The notes under the pieces were generated by a model. That model was not told where the DNA came from. It made no database searches and was given only the letters and a program-made list of their open reading frames with translations. A stretch of DNA of 64,000 bases. Origin: Macrococcus hajekii (GTDB lineage: Bacteria > Bacillota > Bacilli > Staphylococcales > Staphylococcaceae). The DNA is taken from positions 930,001 through 994,000 of the forward strand of contig NZ_SCWE01000001.1 of NCBI RefSeq assembly GCF_004359505.1, in the 5' to 3' direction. This document shows, in pieces, positions 45,178-55,113 of the stretch; the stretch's first letter is position 1; every line of letters begins with the position of its first letter. A program made the position numbers and the translations under genes.

Positions 45178-46524
45178 TTAATGGTTAAGGCGTTCTTCCA
45201 GTTCTTTCTTTTTATCTTCATAACCAGGTTTACCAAGCAGTGCAAACATATTCTGTTTATAGGCTTCGACGCCTGGCTGGTTGAATGGATTGACACCGAG
45301 TAAATAGCCGCTCATCGCACAGCTTAACTCGAAGAAGTAGACTAAGTAACCGAATGTAAAGGCATCAAGCTGTGGTACTTCTACTACTAAATTCGGTACA
45401 CCGCCATCTGTATGAGCGAGGAGCGTACCCTGGAACGCTTTCGTGTTGACATAATCAAGCGTTTCACCTGCAAGGAAGTTAAGACCATCAAGGTCATTTT
45501 CATCTTTTTCGATTGTAATATCTTCACGAGGTGCAGCCACTTTGACAACCGTCTCGAAAATATCACGACGACCTTCCTGTACATACTGTCCAAGTGAGTG
45601 AAGATCTGTAGAGAAATTCGCACTTGAAGGATAAATTCCTTTAAAATCTTTGCCTTCTGATTCGCCGAACAGTTGCTTCCACCATTCATTGAAATACATC
45701 AGACTTGGCTCATAGTTAATCAGCATTTCAATCGTATAGCCTTTGTTATACAGGATATTACGGATAGCAGCGTACTGATAACTGATATTATCTTCAAGTT
45801 CTGAACTGCTTAAATCAGTGCGGGCTGCCTGAGCACCTTGCATCATATCATCAATTGAGATACCGGCAGCAGCAATCGGCAGGAGACCCACTGCTGTCAG
45901 AACCGAGTAGCGTCCGCCTACATCATCAGGTACCACAAAAGTTTCGTATCCTTCTGTATCAGCAAGTGATTTCAGTGCCCCTTTTTCTTTATCAGTTGTC
46001 GCATAAATACGTGATTTTGCTTCTTCCTTGCCATACTTTTCTTCGATTAATTTCTTGAAGATACGGAATGCGACAGCAGGCTCTGTCGTTGTTCCAGATT
46101 TAGAAATAACATTAATGGAGAAGTCTTTGCCCTCGATATATTTGATTAAATCGCTGACATATGATGAAGAAAGATGATGACCAACAAAAATAATTTGTGG
46201 ACGTCCTTCTTGCGGTGCAAAGTTATCAAATGTCTTCGATAACATTTCGATCGCCGCACGTGCACCGAGATATGAACCACCGATACCAATGACTAATAAA
46301 ATATCGCTATCAGATTTAATCTTGTCGGCAGATTTTTTTATGCGAGCAAATTCTTCTTTATCATAGTTTTCAGGTAAATCGACCCAGCCTAAATAATCAC
46401 TGCCAGCCCCTGATCCTTCGTGAATAGTATGATGTGTATTCTTGACGAGATCTCTCATCTGATCCAGTTCGTGTTGACCTAGAAAAGTAAGCGCTGTTTC
46501 ATAATCAAATTTGATATGTGTCAT
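45178..46524 (-). CDS. pgi: Glucose-6-phosphate isomerase
   Basis: A 448-residue glycolytic enzyme interconverting glucose-6-phosphate and fructose-6-phosphate. Signatures: [80 protein letters not shown], and the C-terminal lysine region [14 protein letters not shown]. Start ATG 46524 (MTHIKFDYE) is seven bases from GGAGG and agrees with homologs; the frame is open to 46584. In S. aureus argG-argH lie between pgi and glpQ; here the repeat array is there instead. Confidence 0.96.
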   Translation of the reverse strand: MTHIKFDYETALTFLGQHELDQMRDLVKNTHHTIHEGSGAGSDYLGWVDLPENYDKEEFARIKKSADKIKSDSDILLVIGIGGSYLGARAAIEMLSKTFDNFAPQEGRPQIIFVGHHLSSSYVSDLIKYIEGKDFSINVISKSGTTTEPAVAFRIFKKLIEEKYGKEEAKSRIYATTDKEKGALKSLADTEGYETFVVPDDVGGRYSVLTAVGLLPIAAAGISIDDMMQGAQAARTDLSSSELEDNISYQYAAIRNILYNKGYTIEMLINYEPSLMYFNEWWKQLFGESEGKDFKGIYPSSANFSTDLHSLGQYVQEGRRDIFETVVKVAAPREDITIEKDENDLDGLNFLAGETLDYVNTKAFQGTLLAHTDGGVPNLVVEVPQLDAFTFGYLVYFFELSCAMSGYLLGVNPFNQPGVEAYKQNMFALLGKPGYEDKKKELEERLNH

Positions 46525-46632
46525 CATGTAGCCTCCTGTATTTGAATTCCTCCTCATTCTACTTGAAAAGTGAAGACATCTCAATGATAGTCACCTCTCC
46601 ATATATGACGAAATGTCGACACTGTGAACTAT

Positions 46633-46861
46633 GAGTGGCGCGCTTTGCGACACTCGTGCCTATTTCCTCTGCTGAGTGGCGCGCTTCACGACACTCGCGC
46701 CTATTTCCGCTGCTGAGTGGCGCGCTTCACGACACTCGCCCCCATTTCCGCTGCTGAGTGGCGCGCTTCACGACACTCGCCCCCATTTCCGCTGCTGAGT
46801 GGCGCGCTTCACGACACTCGCCCCCATTTCCGCTGCTGAGTGGCGCGCTTCACGACACTCG
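46633..46861. repeat. Five and a half copies of a 41-bp GC-rich tandem repeat with inverted arms
   Basis: Units start at 46633, 46674, 46715, 46756 and 46797, with a 24-bp partial unit at 46838-46861. Each begins GAGTGGCGCGCTTCACGACA followed by CTCG and a variable-to-constant spacer ending CCGCTGCT. Units 3, 4 and 5 look identical; units 1 and 2 differ at a few bases. Each unit holds an inverted repeat GAGTG...CACTC with inner CG/CG. It is far more GC-rich than the surroundings. It resembles intergenic repeat families such as staphylococcal STAR elements in habit, not in sequence. Confidence 0.93.
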
Positions 46862-46866
46862 CATCG

Positions 46867-46895
46867 AAAAAGCTGACCTTAAAAAGATCAGCTTT
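46867..46895 (-). terminator. Intrinsic terminator after glpQ
   Basis: AAAGCTGA pairs with TCAGCTTT with an inner imperfect CCTT/AAGA, ending in T residues on the minus strand. Confidence 0.8.
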
Positions 46896-46905
46896 AGAAA
46901 AACTT

Positions 46906-47769
46906 CTATTTTTCATTGACAATACGTTTATAAACATCCGCATAGTTCGTAAATACACCGTCGACACCGTAGCTATTCATTCGTCGCATATCTTCTTCTG
47001 TATTAACAGTATAAGGATGCACTACAAAACCATATGATTTCAGACGTTTTGTATTATCCGCTGTTAAATCACGGAAGTTAGGTCCGATACCCATAACTAA
47101 TTGTTTCAGTTCACTGAGCTGTGCATCTGTCAATGTATCGACTTGATTTCTATCCAGTAGCTGTACGAGCTGAATTTTTTTATTCAGCTGACGCATTTTA
47201 ACTAGACTCTCATTTGAAAATGATTGGATTAATACATGTCCTTTTTTCAGTTTGTTTGTCTTCATTAAGCCATGCTCCGCAAGTACGCGAATTAATTCTT
47301 CTTCCATACCAGGATAAACATCTGGTGATTTTGTTTCGATATAATATTTAGCATTGCTACCGTATCTCGTTAAAATTTCATCGAGGGTTGGTACTTGCTG
47401 ACCTACATAGCTTGGTTTAGCAAGTTCAGGATTTTTGTCGTTGAACCAGCTCCCTGCATCCAGCTGCTTGATTTCAGCTAATGTTAAATCTTTAACCGCA
47501 CCTGTCCCATTTGTCGTCCGGTCTACTGTTTCATCATGCATAGCAATCAACTGCCCGTCCTTTGTCATCTGCAGATCAACTTCAATATAATCAGCGCCCA
47601 TCACATTATGGCTTAAATCATAACTTGCAAAAGTATGTTCCGGTGCATATCCGCTCGCACCTCGATGAGCGATCACTTGTTTTTTTGTGTGAGATTTAGC
47701 CTCAACATTTCCTGCAAAAATAGTGAACAACATACTGATTGACAGCAAAATTAAACTGAACTTCTTCAT
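46906..47769 (-). CDS. glpQ: Secreted glycerophosphodiester phosphodiesterase
   Basis: A 287-residue exported enzyme that releases glycerol-3-phosphate from glycerophosphodiesters. A signal peptide with cleavage after NVEA occupies residues 1-24. The active site reads VIAHRGASGYAPEHTFASYD and ADYIEVDLQMTKDGQLIAMH, with DETVDRTTNGTG next. The C-terminal VHPYTVNTEEDMRRMNSYGV completes the barrel. Upstream, hexamers resembling a PhoP box suggest phosphate control. A membrane anchor is absent, so it should be secreted. Confidence 0.95.
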   Translation of the reverse strand: MKKFSLILLSISMLFTIFAGNVEAKSHTKKQVIAHRGASGYAPEHTFASYDLSHNVMGADYIEVDLQMTKDGQLIAMHDETVDRTTNGTGAVKDLTLAEIKQLDAGSWFNDKNPELAKPSYVGQQVPTLDEILTRYGSNAKYYIETKSPDVYPGMEEELIRVLAEHGLMKTNKLKKGHVLIQSFSNESLVKMRQLNKKIQLVQLLDRNQVDTLTDAQLSELKQLVMGIGPNFRDLTADNTKRLKSYGFVVHPYTVNTEEDMRRMNSYGVDGVFTNYADVYKRIVNEK

Positions 47770-47825
47770 TGGATAACCTCCGCATATTTTATGTATTACA
47801 GGGCTATTTTAAACCATTTGCGCAT

Positions 47826-47853
47826 GTAAAAATGTATATTAACAAAAGGTTAA
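47826..47853 (-). promoter_or_regulatory. Possible PhoP box upstream of glpQ
   Basis: On the gene strand three T-rich hexamers, TTAACC, TTAATA and TTTTAC, are spaced by 5 bp each. This resembles the 11-bp periodic TTHACA repeats bound by PhoP, which controls glpQ in Bacillus. The hexamers are degenerate, so the call is weak. Confidence 0.3.
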
Positions 47854-47874
47854 ATATTTTTACTTAAAATATAC

Positions 47875-47904
47875 AAAAGACCACTTCCGTTATAGAAAGT
47901 GGTC
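47875..47904 (-). terminator. Intrinsic terminator after the alcohol dehydrogenase gene
   Basis: GACCACTT pairs with AAGTGGTC, ending in TTTTG on the minus strand. Confidence 0.8.
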
Positions 47905-47911
47905 CTGTGTC

Positions 47912-49072
47912 TTATTTTGCCAGCTGATAGATAGCCATGACTGCTTCTTTATCTAACTGATAGAAGTTGCCGAATGGTCCATTGAATAATGTTTTGTCTG
48001 CGAAAGTCTCAAAATCATCTTCTGTGATCTCAAAATCACTTAAATGAGCAGGTGCACCGATTGACGTCCAGTAGTCACGAATACCATTAATACCGGCATC
48101 CACTTTTTCCTGCTGACTTAAACTGCTGTCAACGTCAAAGACATCTTCTGCAAACTTCGCAAAACGTTCGGGTGATTTATCTGATACATAAGTCATCCAT
48201 GCCGGGAAGAGAATAGCGAGACCTGCACCGTGTGCAATATCATGCACTGCACTGACCGCGTGTTCTATATTATGTGTGGCCCAGTCACCGTTATATCCCA
48301 TGCGCATAAAGCCGTTTAGGGCAACAGTCGCACCTAACATCAACGTTTCGCGCGCTTCGTAGTTTTCAGGTTCTTTTAAAGCTACTTCGCCAGCTTTCAT
48401 GATTTCTTTCATCACACCCGCGATCATTGCATCGCCAATCGCACTGTTATCCGCTTCATTGAAGTACTGTTCAAGTAAATGACTCATCGAATCGACAATA
48501 CCATTGACCGTCTGATTCTTAGGCAGCGTATAGAGAATTTCAGGATTGAGTAATGAGAACTTAGGAAAGACAAGTGGGGAACCCCAGCCTAATTTCTCAT
48601 TCGTTTCCCAGTTTGTAATAACTGAACCTGAGTTCATTTCTGAACCTGTCGCTGAAATCGTCAGGATTGTACCGAATGGCACCCCTTCTTCTGGTGTCAC
48701 TTTACGCGTTACGATATCCCATGGATCATTGTCCAGTTTACTTGCTGCAGAAATTAACTTAGTTCCATCGATGACACTGCCGCCACCCACTGCAAGAATA
48801 AAATCAATTCCTTTTTCTTTCACGACTTCAACAGCTTTTGTCACTGTCGATAAACGTGGATTCGGCTCAATACCGCCGAATTCAGTCACTTCAAAGTCAG
48901 ATAATAAAGTCATAATGCGGTCATAAAGACCTGATTTTTTTATACTGCCGCCACCATAAGTCAGCATTATTTTTTTGCCTTGAGTAAATTGTGCAATCAT
49001 CTGTGGTAATTTTTCGATGCTGTCTTTACCGAAGACCAGTTGTGTTGGATTATAAAATGTAAATGAATTCAT
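47912..49072 (-). CDS. Iron-containing alcohol dehydrogenase (butanol dehydrogenase-like)
   Basis: A 386-residue group III NAD(P)-dependent dehydrogenase. It begins FTFYNPTQLVFGKDSIEKLP, with the nucleotide-binding ILAVGGGSVIDGTKLISAAS. The metal-binding histidines fit SMSHLLEQYF, VHDIAHGAGLAILFPAWM and the earlier DWATHNIEHAVSAVHD. It resembles Bacillus YugJ/YugK and clostridial BdhA, acting on butanal-like aldehydes or methylglyoxal. Monocistronic with its own terminator. Confidence 0.9.
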   Translation of the reverse strand: MNSFTFYNPTQLVFGKDSIEKLPQMIAQFTQGKKIMLTYGGGSIKKSGLYDRIMTLLSDFEVTEFGGIEPNPRLSTVTKAVEVVKEKGIDFILAVGGGSVIDGTKLISAASKLDNDPWDIVTRKVTPEEGVPFGTILTISATGSEMNSGSVITNWETNEKLGWGSPLVFPKFSLLNPEILYTLPKNQTVNGIVDSMSHLLEQYFNEADNSAIGDAMIAGVMKEIMKAGEVALKEPENYEARETLMLGATVALNGFMRMGYNGDWATHNIEHAVSAVHDIAHGAGLAILFPAWMTYVSDKSPERFAKFAEDVFDVDSSLSQQEKVDAGINGIRDYWTSIGAPAHLSDFEITEDDFETFADKTLFNGPFGNFYQLDKEAVMAIYQLAK

Positions 49073-49142
49073 TATTAATTGCCCCCTATTCGTACATCTA
49101 GTTTAGCGTGTTCCTTAAAGACTGCACAGCTATCTGCTCATT

Positions 49143-49171
49143 AAAAAAGGAGACCCTTTAAAGGTCTCCTT
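49143..49171 (-). terminator. Intrinsic terminator after gudB
   Basis: AAGGAGACC pairs with GGTCTCCTT around an A/T loop, with a T-run on the minus strand. Confidence 0.85.
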
Positions 49172-49179
49172 GTTAACAC

Positions 49180-50424
49180 TTATGCCCAGCCACGGTAACG
49201 TGCAGCTTCTGCCGTACGTTTAATACCAACAATATAAGCAGCAAGTCTCATATCAATTTCACGCGTCTGTGCAAGTGTATAAATATTGTCGAATGCTTTC
49301 ACAAGCTTCTCGCGTAGTTTTTCATTTACTTCTTCTTCTGTCCAGTAATAACCCTGGTTATTCTGTACCCATTCGAAGTAAGAGACAGTCACACCGCCTG
49401 CACTTGCCAGTACATCCGGTACGAGCAGGATGCCACGTTCAGTCAGAATCTTCGTCGCTTCCATCGTTGTCGGACCATTGGCCGCTTCCACTACGATTTC
49501 TGCTTTAATGTCATATGCATTTTCTTCAGTGATCTGGTTAGAGATTGCAGCAGGCACTAAAATATCACAATCCAGTTCGAATAATTCCTTATTTGAAATC
49601 GTATCTTCAAATAAATTGGTTACTGTACCGAAGCTATCACGACGATCCAGCAGATAGTCGATGTCAAGACCATTTGGGTCATGTAATGCACCGTGCGCAT
49701 CAGAAATCGCAATCACTTTTGCGCCCGCATCATATAAGAATTTCGCTAAGAAACTGCCGGCATTACCAAATCCTTGAATAACAACACGTGCATCTTTAAT
49801 TGTTTTGCCACGACGTTTCGCTGCTTCCTCGATTGCGATGACAACTCCTAATGCTGTAGAACGATCACGCCCCTGTGAACCACCGAGAACAATCGGCTTA
49901 CCTGTAATGAAACCTGGAGAGTTGAATTCATCCATTTTACTGTATTCATCCATCATCCAAGCCATAATTTGAGAGTTGGTGAAAACATCCGGTGCCGGAA
50001 TATCTTTAGTAGGTCCTACAATCTGAGAAATTGCACGAACGTAACCACGTGATAATCGCTCCACTTCATGAATGCTCATCTGACGAGGGTCGCAGACGAT
50101 ACCGCCTTTACCCCCACCATAAGGTAAGTCAACAATGCCACATTTTAGCGTCATCCACATTGACAATGCTTTTACTTCATCTTCGTCTACATCCGGGTGG
50201 AACCGTACGCCCCCTTTAGTCGGGCCTACTGCATCATTATGCTGCGCGCGATAGCCTGTAAAGGTCTTAACAGAACCATCATCCATTCTTACAGGAATAC
50301 GAACAGTGAGTAAACGCATTGGTTCCTTCACTAATTCGTACATCCCCTCATCAAAACCTAATTTATCCAGTGCATCTTTAATGATGATCTGTGTCGATGA
50401 TACTAAGTTTTCGTGTTCTGCCAT
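49180..50424 (-). CDS. gudB: NAD-specific glutamate dehydrogenase
   Basis: A 414-residue catabolic enzyme converting glutamate to 2-oxoglutarate and ammonia. The catalytic lysine region is IVDLPYGGGKGGIVCDPRQM, the substrate-lysine area GYRAQHNDAVGPTKGGVRFH, and the NAD fold VVIQGFGNAGSFLAKFLYDA. It follows rocA and rocD in transcription direction and completes arginine/proline degradation into the TCA cycle. A perfect cre-like site lies upstream, suggesting repression by CcpA on glucose. Confidence 0.96.
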   Translation of the reverse strand: MAEHENLVSSTQIIIKDALDKLGFDEGMYELVKEPMRLLTVRIPVRMDDGSVKTFTGYRAQHNDAVGPTKGGVRFHPDVDEDEVKALSMWMTLKCGIVDLPYGGGKGGIVCDPRQMSIHEVERLSRGYVRAISQIVGPTKDIPAPDVFTNSQIMAWMMDEYSKMDEFNSPGFITGKPIVLGGSQGRDRSTALGVVIAIEEAAKRRGKTIKDARVVIQGFGNAGSFLAKFLYDAGAKVIAISDAHGALHDPNGLDIDYLLDRRDSFGTVTNLFEDTISNKELFELDCDILVPAAISNQITEENAYDIKAEIVVEAANGPTTMEATKILTERGILLVPDVLASAGGVTVSYFEWVQNNQGYYWTEEEVNEKLREKLVKAFDNIYTLAQTREIDMRLAAYIVGIKRTAEAARYRGWA

Positions 50425-50509
50425 ATCCTCTTCGCCTCTTTTTCAATTCTTTATTTCTCAACTATTGTAACATATTTAATGAACAATTAAAGAACAAACC
50501 TTAAATTAT

Positions 50510-50523
50510 TGAAAACGCTATCA
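50510..50523. promoter_or_regulatory. CcpA cre site upstream of gudB
   Basis: TGAAAACGCTATCA fits the cre consensus TGWAANCGNTNWCA at every position, 86 bp before the gudB start and just after the rocD stop. Carbon catabolite repression of gudB and rocA is known in staphylococci. Confidence 0.75.
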
Positions 50524-50524
50524 A

Positions 50525-51718
50525 TTATTTTGTGAAGACTTGTCTCACACGCTCTAAAGCCCAGTCAAGTTCTTCCTTAGTAATAATAAGAGGTGGTGCA
50601 AAACGGATGACTGTATCATGTGTTTCTTTACATAACAAGCCGAGTTCTTTCAGCTGCTCACAATACGGACGTGCATCCGTGTTTAGTTCGACACCAATAA
50701 ATAAACCTTTACCACGCACTTCTTTAATCACTGGATTATCAATCTTTTTAAGTTCCGCCTGGAAATATTCTCCGAGCTCTAATGAACGGTCTGATAACTT
50801 CTCGTCCACTAACACATCAAGTGCTGCTATAGAGACTGCACATGCGAGAGGATTCCCTCCGAATGTAGAACCATGTGAACCTGCATTGAAGACTTCCAGA
50901 ATCTCTTTATCAGCGAGTACACATGAAATCGGGAATACACCGCCACCCAGTGCTTTACCTAAAATATACATATCCGGTTTGACGTTATCCCAGTCAGTCG
51001 CGAAAAATTTACCTGAACGACCTAGACCTGCCTGAATTTCATCGGCAATAAACAGGACATTATTTTCATCACATACTTCACGTACTTGTTTCAAAAAACC
51101 ATCAGCTGGAATATTGATTCCTGCTTCCCCTTGAATCGGTTCAAGAATAACTGCTGCTGTATTCGGAGTGATCGCTGCTTTAATCTGTTCAATATCACCG
51201 AAATCCACTAATTTGAAACCACCGAGCAGTGGACCATATCCGCGCTGGTATTCCGCTTCACTCGATAATGAAACAGCAGCCATCGTACGACCATGGAAGT
51301 TACCTTTCATACCAATGATTTCTGCCTGATCTTTCGCTACGCCTTTTACATCATATGCCCAGCGACGTGCTGCTTTAATCGCAGTCTCAACTGCTTCAGC
51401 TCCTGTATTCATCGGCAGTACCATCTCTTTATCTGCCAGTTTACAGATTTTTTCATACCATGGACCGAGTTTGTCACTATGGAATGCACGTGACGTCAGC
51501 GTAACGCGATCAGCTTGATCTTTTAATGCTTGAATAATTTTAGGATGACGATGCCCCTGGTTCACTGCTGAGTATGCAGACAGCATATCCATATATTGAT
51601 TGCCTTCAGGATCCTTTACCCACACACCTTCTGCATCTGAAATGACGATCGGAAGTGGATGATAGTTAGGTGCACCGTAGTGGTTTGTCTGTTCAATGAT
51701 TTCTGTTGATTTAGTCAT
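50525..51718 (-). CDS. rocD: Ornithine aminotransferase
   Basis: A 397-residue PLP enzyme converting ornithine and 2-oxoglutarate to glutamate semialdehyde and glutamate. Signatures: [40 protein letters not shown] and the Schiff-base lysine in [20 protein letters not shown]. It lies 64 bp after rocA behind rocA's terminator and upstream of gudB. No rocF (arginase) or arginine permease is in the window. Confidence 0.95.
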   Translation of the reverse strand: MTKSTEIIEQTNHYGAPNYHPLPIVISDAEGVWVKDPEGNQYMDMLSAYSAVNQGHRHPKIIQALKDQADRVTLTSRAFHSDKLGPWYEKICKLADKEMVLPMNTGAEAVETAIKAARRWAYDVKGVAKDQAEIIGMKGNFHGRTMAAVSLSSEAEYQRGYGPLLGGFKLVDFGDIEQIKAAITPNTAAVILEPIQGEAGINIPADGFLKQVREVCDENNVLFIADEIQAGLGRSGKFFATDWDNVKPDMYILGKALGGGVFPISCVLADKEILEVFNAGSHGSTFGGNPLACAVSIAALDVLVDEKLSDRSLELGEYFQAELKKIDNPVIKEVRGKGLFIGVELNTDARPYCEQLKELGLLCKETHDTVIRFAPPLIITKEELDWALERVRQVFTK

Positions 51719-51737
51719 TTTTTTATCCCCTTTTTTT

Positions 51738-51767
51738 AAAAAAGCAGTGCTTCTTCAAGCACTGCTT
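51738..51767 (-). terminator. Intrinsic terminator after rocA
   Basis: AAGCAGTGCTT pairs perfectly with AAGCACTGCTT, followed by a T-run on the minus strand. Read-through may still feed rocD. Confidence 0.85.
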
Positions 51768-51782
51768 AATTTATTGTTTGAC

Positions 51783-53327
51783 TTACAGCATTTCTGAAGA
51801 TGTTCTACCTTGCATGTGAAGAACTAAGTAGTCTGGTCCGCCTGCTTTAGAGTCAGTACCTGACATTTTGAAGCCACCGAATGGCTGATAACCTACAATC
51901 GCGCCAGTACAGCCACGGTTGAAGTAAAGATTGCCGACCATAAAGTCACGACGTGCTTCCTCCAGATGTTCACGGTTATTCGTGATAACAGCACCTGTTA
52001 AACCATAATCAGTGTCATTTGCAAATTTAATTGCTTCAGTGAAATCTTTCGCTTTAGCGATACCGACAACAGGTCCGAAGATTTCTTCCTGCATAATACG
52101 GTCATCATGTTTTAAGTCAACGAAGACAGTCGGATGTGCGAAATAGCCTTCTTCTTCATCCGTTGTACCCCCGACAAGCAGTTTACCTTCGCCTTTACCG
52201 ATTTCGATGTATTCCTTGATTTTGTTAAGTGATGCTTCATCGATAACTGGACCCATGAAATGTTCATTTGTCTCAGGATTACCTACTGTCAGTTTTTCAG
52301 CTTTTTCCTTTACTTTTGCTACTACTTCATCGTAAACATCTTCTACAATGATCACGCGTGAGCAGGCTGAACATTTCTGACCTGAGAAGCCGAATGCTGA
52401 CTTGACGATTGATTCAGCTGCAAGTTCAAGGTCTGCCTCAGAGTCCACGACGATAGTATCTTTACCACCCATCTCTGCGATGACACGTTTAAGATTTAAC
52501 TGCCCTTCGTGAACTTTTGCTGCACGTTCGTAAATATGAACACCGACATCACGTGAACCAGTGAATGAGATGAATCGTGTATCTACATGGTCAACGATGA
52601 AGTCACCGATATCTTTAGATGAACCTGGAATGAAGTTAACCACACCTTTTGGCATACCCGCTTCTTCTAATACTTCCATGAATTTGTAAGCGACAACGAG
52701 TGTATTAGATGATGGTTTTAAGAGTACAGTGTTACCTGTTACAAGCGGTGCAACCGTTGTACCTGCCATAATTGCGAATGGGAAGTTCCATGGTGAGATG
52801 ACGACACCTACACCGAGTGGCAGATAGTCATAGCGATTGAATTCGCCTGGACGGCTTTCAACTTTGACACCATCTTTCAGGCGCAGCATTTCGCGGCCAT
52901 AGAACTCAAGGAAGTCAATCGCTTCAGCAGTATCTGCATCTGCCTCGTTCCAAGGTTTACCTGCTTCTTTAATTAAGAGCGCTGAGAATTCCCATTTACG
53001 GCGGCGAATAATCGCTGCTGCACGGAATAAGACATCCGCACGAACCTTAGGTGAAACCTTTCTCCATGTTTCAAAAGTTTCTTTAGCCACAGCCATCGCT
53101 TTTTCAGCATGTTCCTGTGTCGCTTTTGCCACATATCCGATTGTCTCATCTTTTTTAGCCGGATTATATGAACGTACTTTTTCTTCTGTCATAATGCGTT
53201 CGCCACCGATGATCAGTGGATAGTCCTGTCCTAAATAATTATTAACTGTTTCAAGGCCCTGCTTCATTGCTTGCTGATTTTCTGCAACAGCAAAATCAGT
53301 AAATGGTTCGTGTTTGTATGGAATCAT
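51783..53327 (-). CDS. rocA: 1-Pyrroline-5-carboxylate dehydrogenase
   Basis: A 514-residue aldehyde dehydrogenase oxidising glutamate semialdehyde to glutamate, the step between RocD and GudB. The catalytic cysteine is in [19 protein letters not shown], the glutamate in [20 protein letters not shown], and the oxyanion Asn region in [20 protein letters not shown]. Starts with AAGGAGG spacing to ATG 53327. Immediate linkage of rocA to rocD differs from S. aureus as I remember it. Confidence 0.95.
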   Translation of the reverse strand: MIPYKHEPFTDFAVAENQQAMKQGLETVNNYLGQDYPLIIGGERIMTEEKVRSYNPAKKDETIGYVAKATQEHAEKAMAVAKETFETWRKVSPKVRADVLFRAAAIIRRRKWEFSALLIKEAGKPWNEADADTAEAIDFLEFYGREMLRLKDGVKVESRPGEFNRYDYLPLGVGVVISPWNFPFAIMAGTTVAPLVTGNTVLLKPSSNTLVVAYKFMEVLEEAGMPKGVVNFIPGSSKDIGDFIVDHVDTRFISFTGSRDVGVHIYERAAKVHEGQLNLKRVIAEMGGKDTIVVDSEADLELAAESIVKSAFGFSGQKCSACSRVIIVEDVYDEVVAKVKEKAEKLTVGNPETNEHFMGPVIDEASLNKIKEYIEIGKGEGKLLVGGTTDEEEGYFAHPTVFVDLKHDDRIMQEEIFGPVVGIAKAKDFTEAIKFANDTDYGLTGAVITNNREHLEEARRDFMVGNLYFNRGCTGAIVGYQPFGGFKMSGTDSKAGGPDYLVLHMQGRTSSEML

Positions 53328-53463
53328 GATATTGTCCTCCTTGATTTAGGTTTTTACGAAAACCCTTACATTGTTAATAATGAACAAAAAGCGGAATAAG
53401 TTCAAGTCCTTTGATACAAAAAGGAAGAAAAAATATTTATGCTTTTTATCGTATAAATTCACT

Positions 53464-53491
53464 AAAAAAGAACACGACATGTCGTGTTCTT
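53464..53491 (-). terminator. Intrinsic terminator after the S1-domain gene
   Basis: AAGAACACGACA forms a perfect palindrome with TGTCGTGTTCTT and ends in six T on the minus strand. Confidence 0.85.
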
Positions 53492-53852
53492 AATACCGTT
53501 CGGCTTTAGCCATCCAGTCAGGCAATCTTTCTCTTAATGACTCAAATCCGATTGACTGCTCCGTATTGATTTCATCCAGCACAGATTTCTTCTCTTTTTT
53601 GCGTTCCTGACGTCGGAAATAATCATTTTCCTTTAAAGTCAGATTCAGTTTTCCATCACTGGCCACATCCAGTATTTTGGCCTTGACAATCTGTCCCACA
53701 GACAGAAAAACATTCAAGTTGTGGATATAATCATTCATTACTTCAGAGATGTGTATCAGTCCTTCTACATGGTCCGTTGTCTCTACGAACGCACCATAAG
53801 GCTGAATGCCCGTTACTTTTACTTTAACGAACTGTCCCTTGCGATATTTCAT
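53490..53852 (-). CDS. yugI: S1 RNA-binding domain protein (YugI/CvfD-like, general stress protein 13)
   Basis: A 120-residue protein with one S1 domain over residues 1-75 (GQFVKVKVTGIQPYGAFVET, then HVEGLIHISEV and GKLNLTLKE). A basic linker and short helical tail follow. Homologs bind ribosomes or mRNA and affect translation and virulence gene expression. It lies upstream of rocA, separated by a terminator. Confidence 0.88.
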   Translation of the reverse strand: MKYRKGQFVKVKVTGIQPYGAFVETTDHVEGLIHISEVMNDYIHNLNVFLSVGQIVKAKILDVASDGKLNLTLKENDYFRRQERKKEKKSVLDEINTEQSIGFESLRERLPDWMAKAERY

Positions 53853-53917
53853 CGTCGCCCCCCCCTTTCACTCCTTATCTCACCTCTATCAGTGTATCAT
53901 AAAGAGCGGGGGTATCA

Positions 53918-54172
53918 CTATATTTCACATGTCTGATTCAGCTGTTCAACCTGATTTAAGATGCGAGCTACTTCATCATAGGCAGGCGCCTTATCAAAAG
54001 CATATTGATAGACCGACTGTATATCATGAATTGTCTCTTCTCTCTCTTTTTTCTGATGGATAATATCCATACAGTCATAAATCTCCTGATCTGCCATCGT
54101 TTTATCTTCAAAGTCCATAGGATTCCAGTCTGCAAGTAATTTATAAAGCTCTATATTAAAGGCTGCGTTCAT
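53918..54172 (-). CDS. DUF1871-like small protein
   Basis: An 84-residue helical protein resembling the DUF1871 family (LLADWNPMDFEDKTMADQEI, YDCMDIIHQ, IQSVYQYAFDKAPAYDEVAR). Function unknown; the fold is a small helical bundle. It overlaps the end of the 68-residue membrane gene by 17 bases, so the two are coupled. No catalytic motif is seen. Confidence 0.72.
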   Translation of the reverse strand: MNAAFNIELYKLLADWNPMDFEDKTMADQEIYDCMDIIHQKKEREETIHDIQSVYQYAFDKAPAYDEVARILNQVEQLNQTCEI

Positions 54173-54362
54173 TTTTTAGTTCCTTATCTTCAAGGCGTCT
54201 GAGTACATCCTGTTCAAATGCTTCCATCTTCTCTTCCTCTTTTGAGGCATGATTTTTAAAGAAACGAAATGTCAGATAAGCGAGCAGCATAAATATAGCA
54301 AGTGTAATGACAGCGGGGATATATTCCATTTTATTTTCCGGAAAATATAAAAATTCCATCAT
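54156..54362 (-). CDS. Small single-pass membrane protein, unknown
   Basis: A 68-residue protein: a short N-terminal outside segment, one helix (residues 13-33, YIPAVITLAIFMLLAYLTFRF) and a charged coiled-coil-like tail (ASKEEEKMEAFEQDVLRRLE). GGAG lies ten bases upstream of ATG 54362, with a second ATG adjacent. It overlaps the DUF1871 gene. It is not assignable to a family. Confidence 0.65.
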   Translation of the reverse strand: MMEFLYFPENKMEYIPAVITLAIFMLLAYLTFRFFKNHASKEEEKMEAFEQDVLRRLEDKELKNERSL

Positions 54363-54404
54363 GATTCATCATCTCCTAATCCCTAGCATTATAGCATGCT
54401 ATAA

Positions 54405-54450
54405 AACAAAAAAATCAATAAGTCATGAACATTTCATGACTTATTGATTT
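54405..54450 (-). terminator. Intrinsic terminator after ppiB
   Basis: AAATCAATAAGTCATGAA pairs with TTCATGACTTATTGATTT around CATT and runs into T residues; this is one of the strongest hairpins in the window. Confidence 0.9.
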
Positions 54451-54458
54451 AGTCGGGA

Positions 54459-55052
54459 TTACTTAATAATTTCAACTTTTTCGATAGTAACAGGCTCAAC
54501 AGGTTTATCTTGTGGGCCTACTTTAACAGCTGCAATAGCTTCCAGCACATCAAGTCCTTCAATTACTTGACCGAATACAGTATGTTTCTGGTCGAGCCAG
54601 GGTGTGCCGCCTTTTTCAGCGTATGCTTCAACGATCTCTTCCGGCCAGCCGCCTTGCTTAAGCTGTGACAACATCTGTGCAGGCACTTCTTTCATCTGTA
54701 CGATAAAGAACTGAGAACCATTTGTGTTAGGACCAGCATTGGCCATTGATAATGCACCGTAAAGATTGAATGCTTCCATTGAGAATTCATCTTCAAATGA
54801 ATCTCCGTAGATACTTTCGCCGCCCATACCTGTTCCAGTCGGATCGCCACCTTGAATCATAAAGTCATTGATGACACGGTGGAAAGTAATACCTTCGTAG
54901 TAACCTTTTTCAGTAAGGCCGATAAAGTTCTCAACTGTTTTAGGTGCTACTTCAGGAAATAATTTAATTTTCATTGTTCCTTTAGATGTCACTAAGTTTA
55001 CTGCACGTTCATTTTCTGCTATCTCTGTATTTAATTGCGGGAATTGTGTCAT
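54459..55052 (-). CDS. ppiB: Cyclophilin-type peptidyl-prolyl isomerase
   Basis: A 197-residue cytosolic cyclophilin. The catalytic arginine and core are in [20 protein letters not shown], the GNxFSIE-like [19 protein letters not shown] segment follows, and the ending [20 protein letters not shown] is intact. An insertion ([20 protein letters not shown]) is typical of Firmicutes PpiB. No signal peptide, so it acts inside the cell. Confidence 0.95.
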   Translation of the reverse strand: MTQFPQLNTEIAENERAVNLVTSKGTMKIKLFPEVAPKTVENFIGLTEKGYYEGITFHRVINDFMIQGGDPTGTGMGGESIYGDSFEDEFSMEAFNLYGALSMANAGPNTNGSQFFIVQMKEVPAQMLSQLKQGGWPEEIVEAYAEKGGTPWLDQKHTVFGQVIEGLDVLEAIAAVKVGPQDKPVEPVTIEKVEIIK

Positions 55053-55113
55053 GATTTATGCTCCTTCATGATATGATAAGTACCATAATATATTAACATA
55101 AAGGATGATGAAT

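Noticed and set aside
46633..46861. CRISPR array
   Set aside because: The 41-bp units are directly adjacent with no unique spacers, three are identical throughout, and no cas genes are nearby.
50532..51035. 167-codon plus-strand frame antisense to rocD
   Set aside because: Mirror frame of a strongly conserved gene; low-complexity Ser/Pro content typical of shadows.
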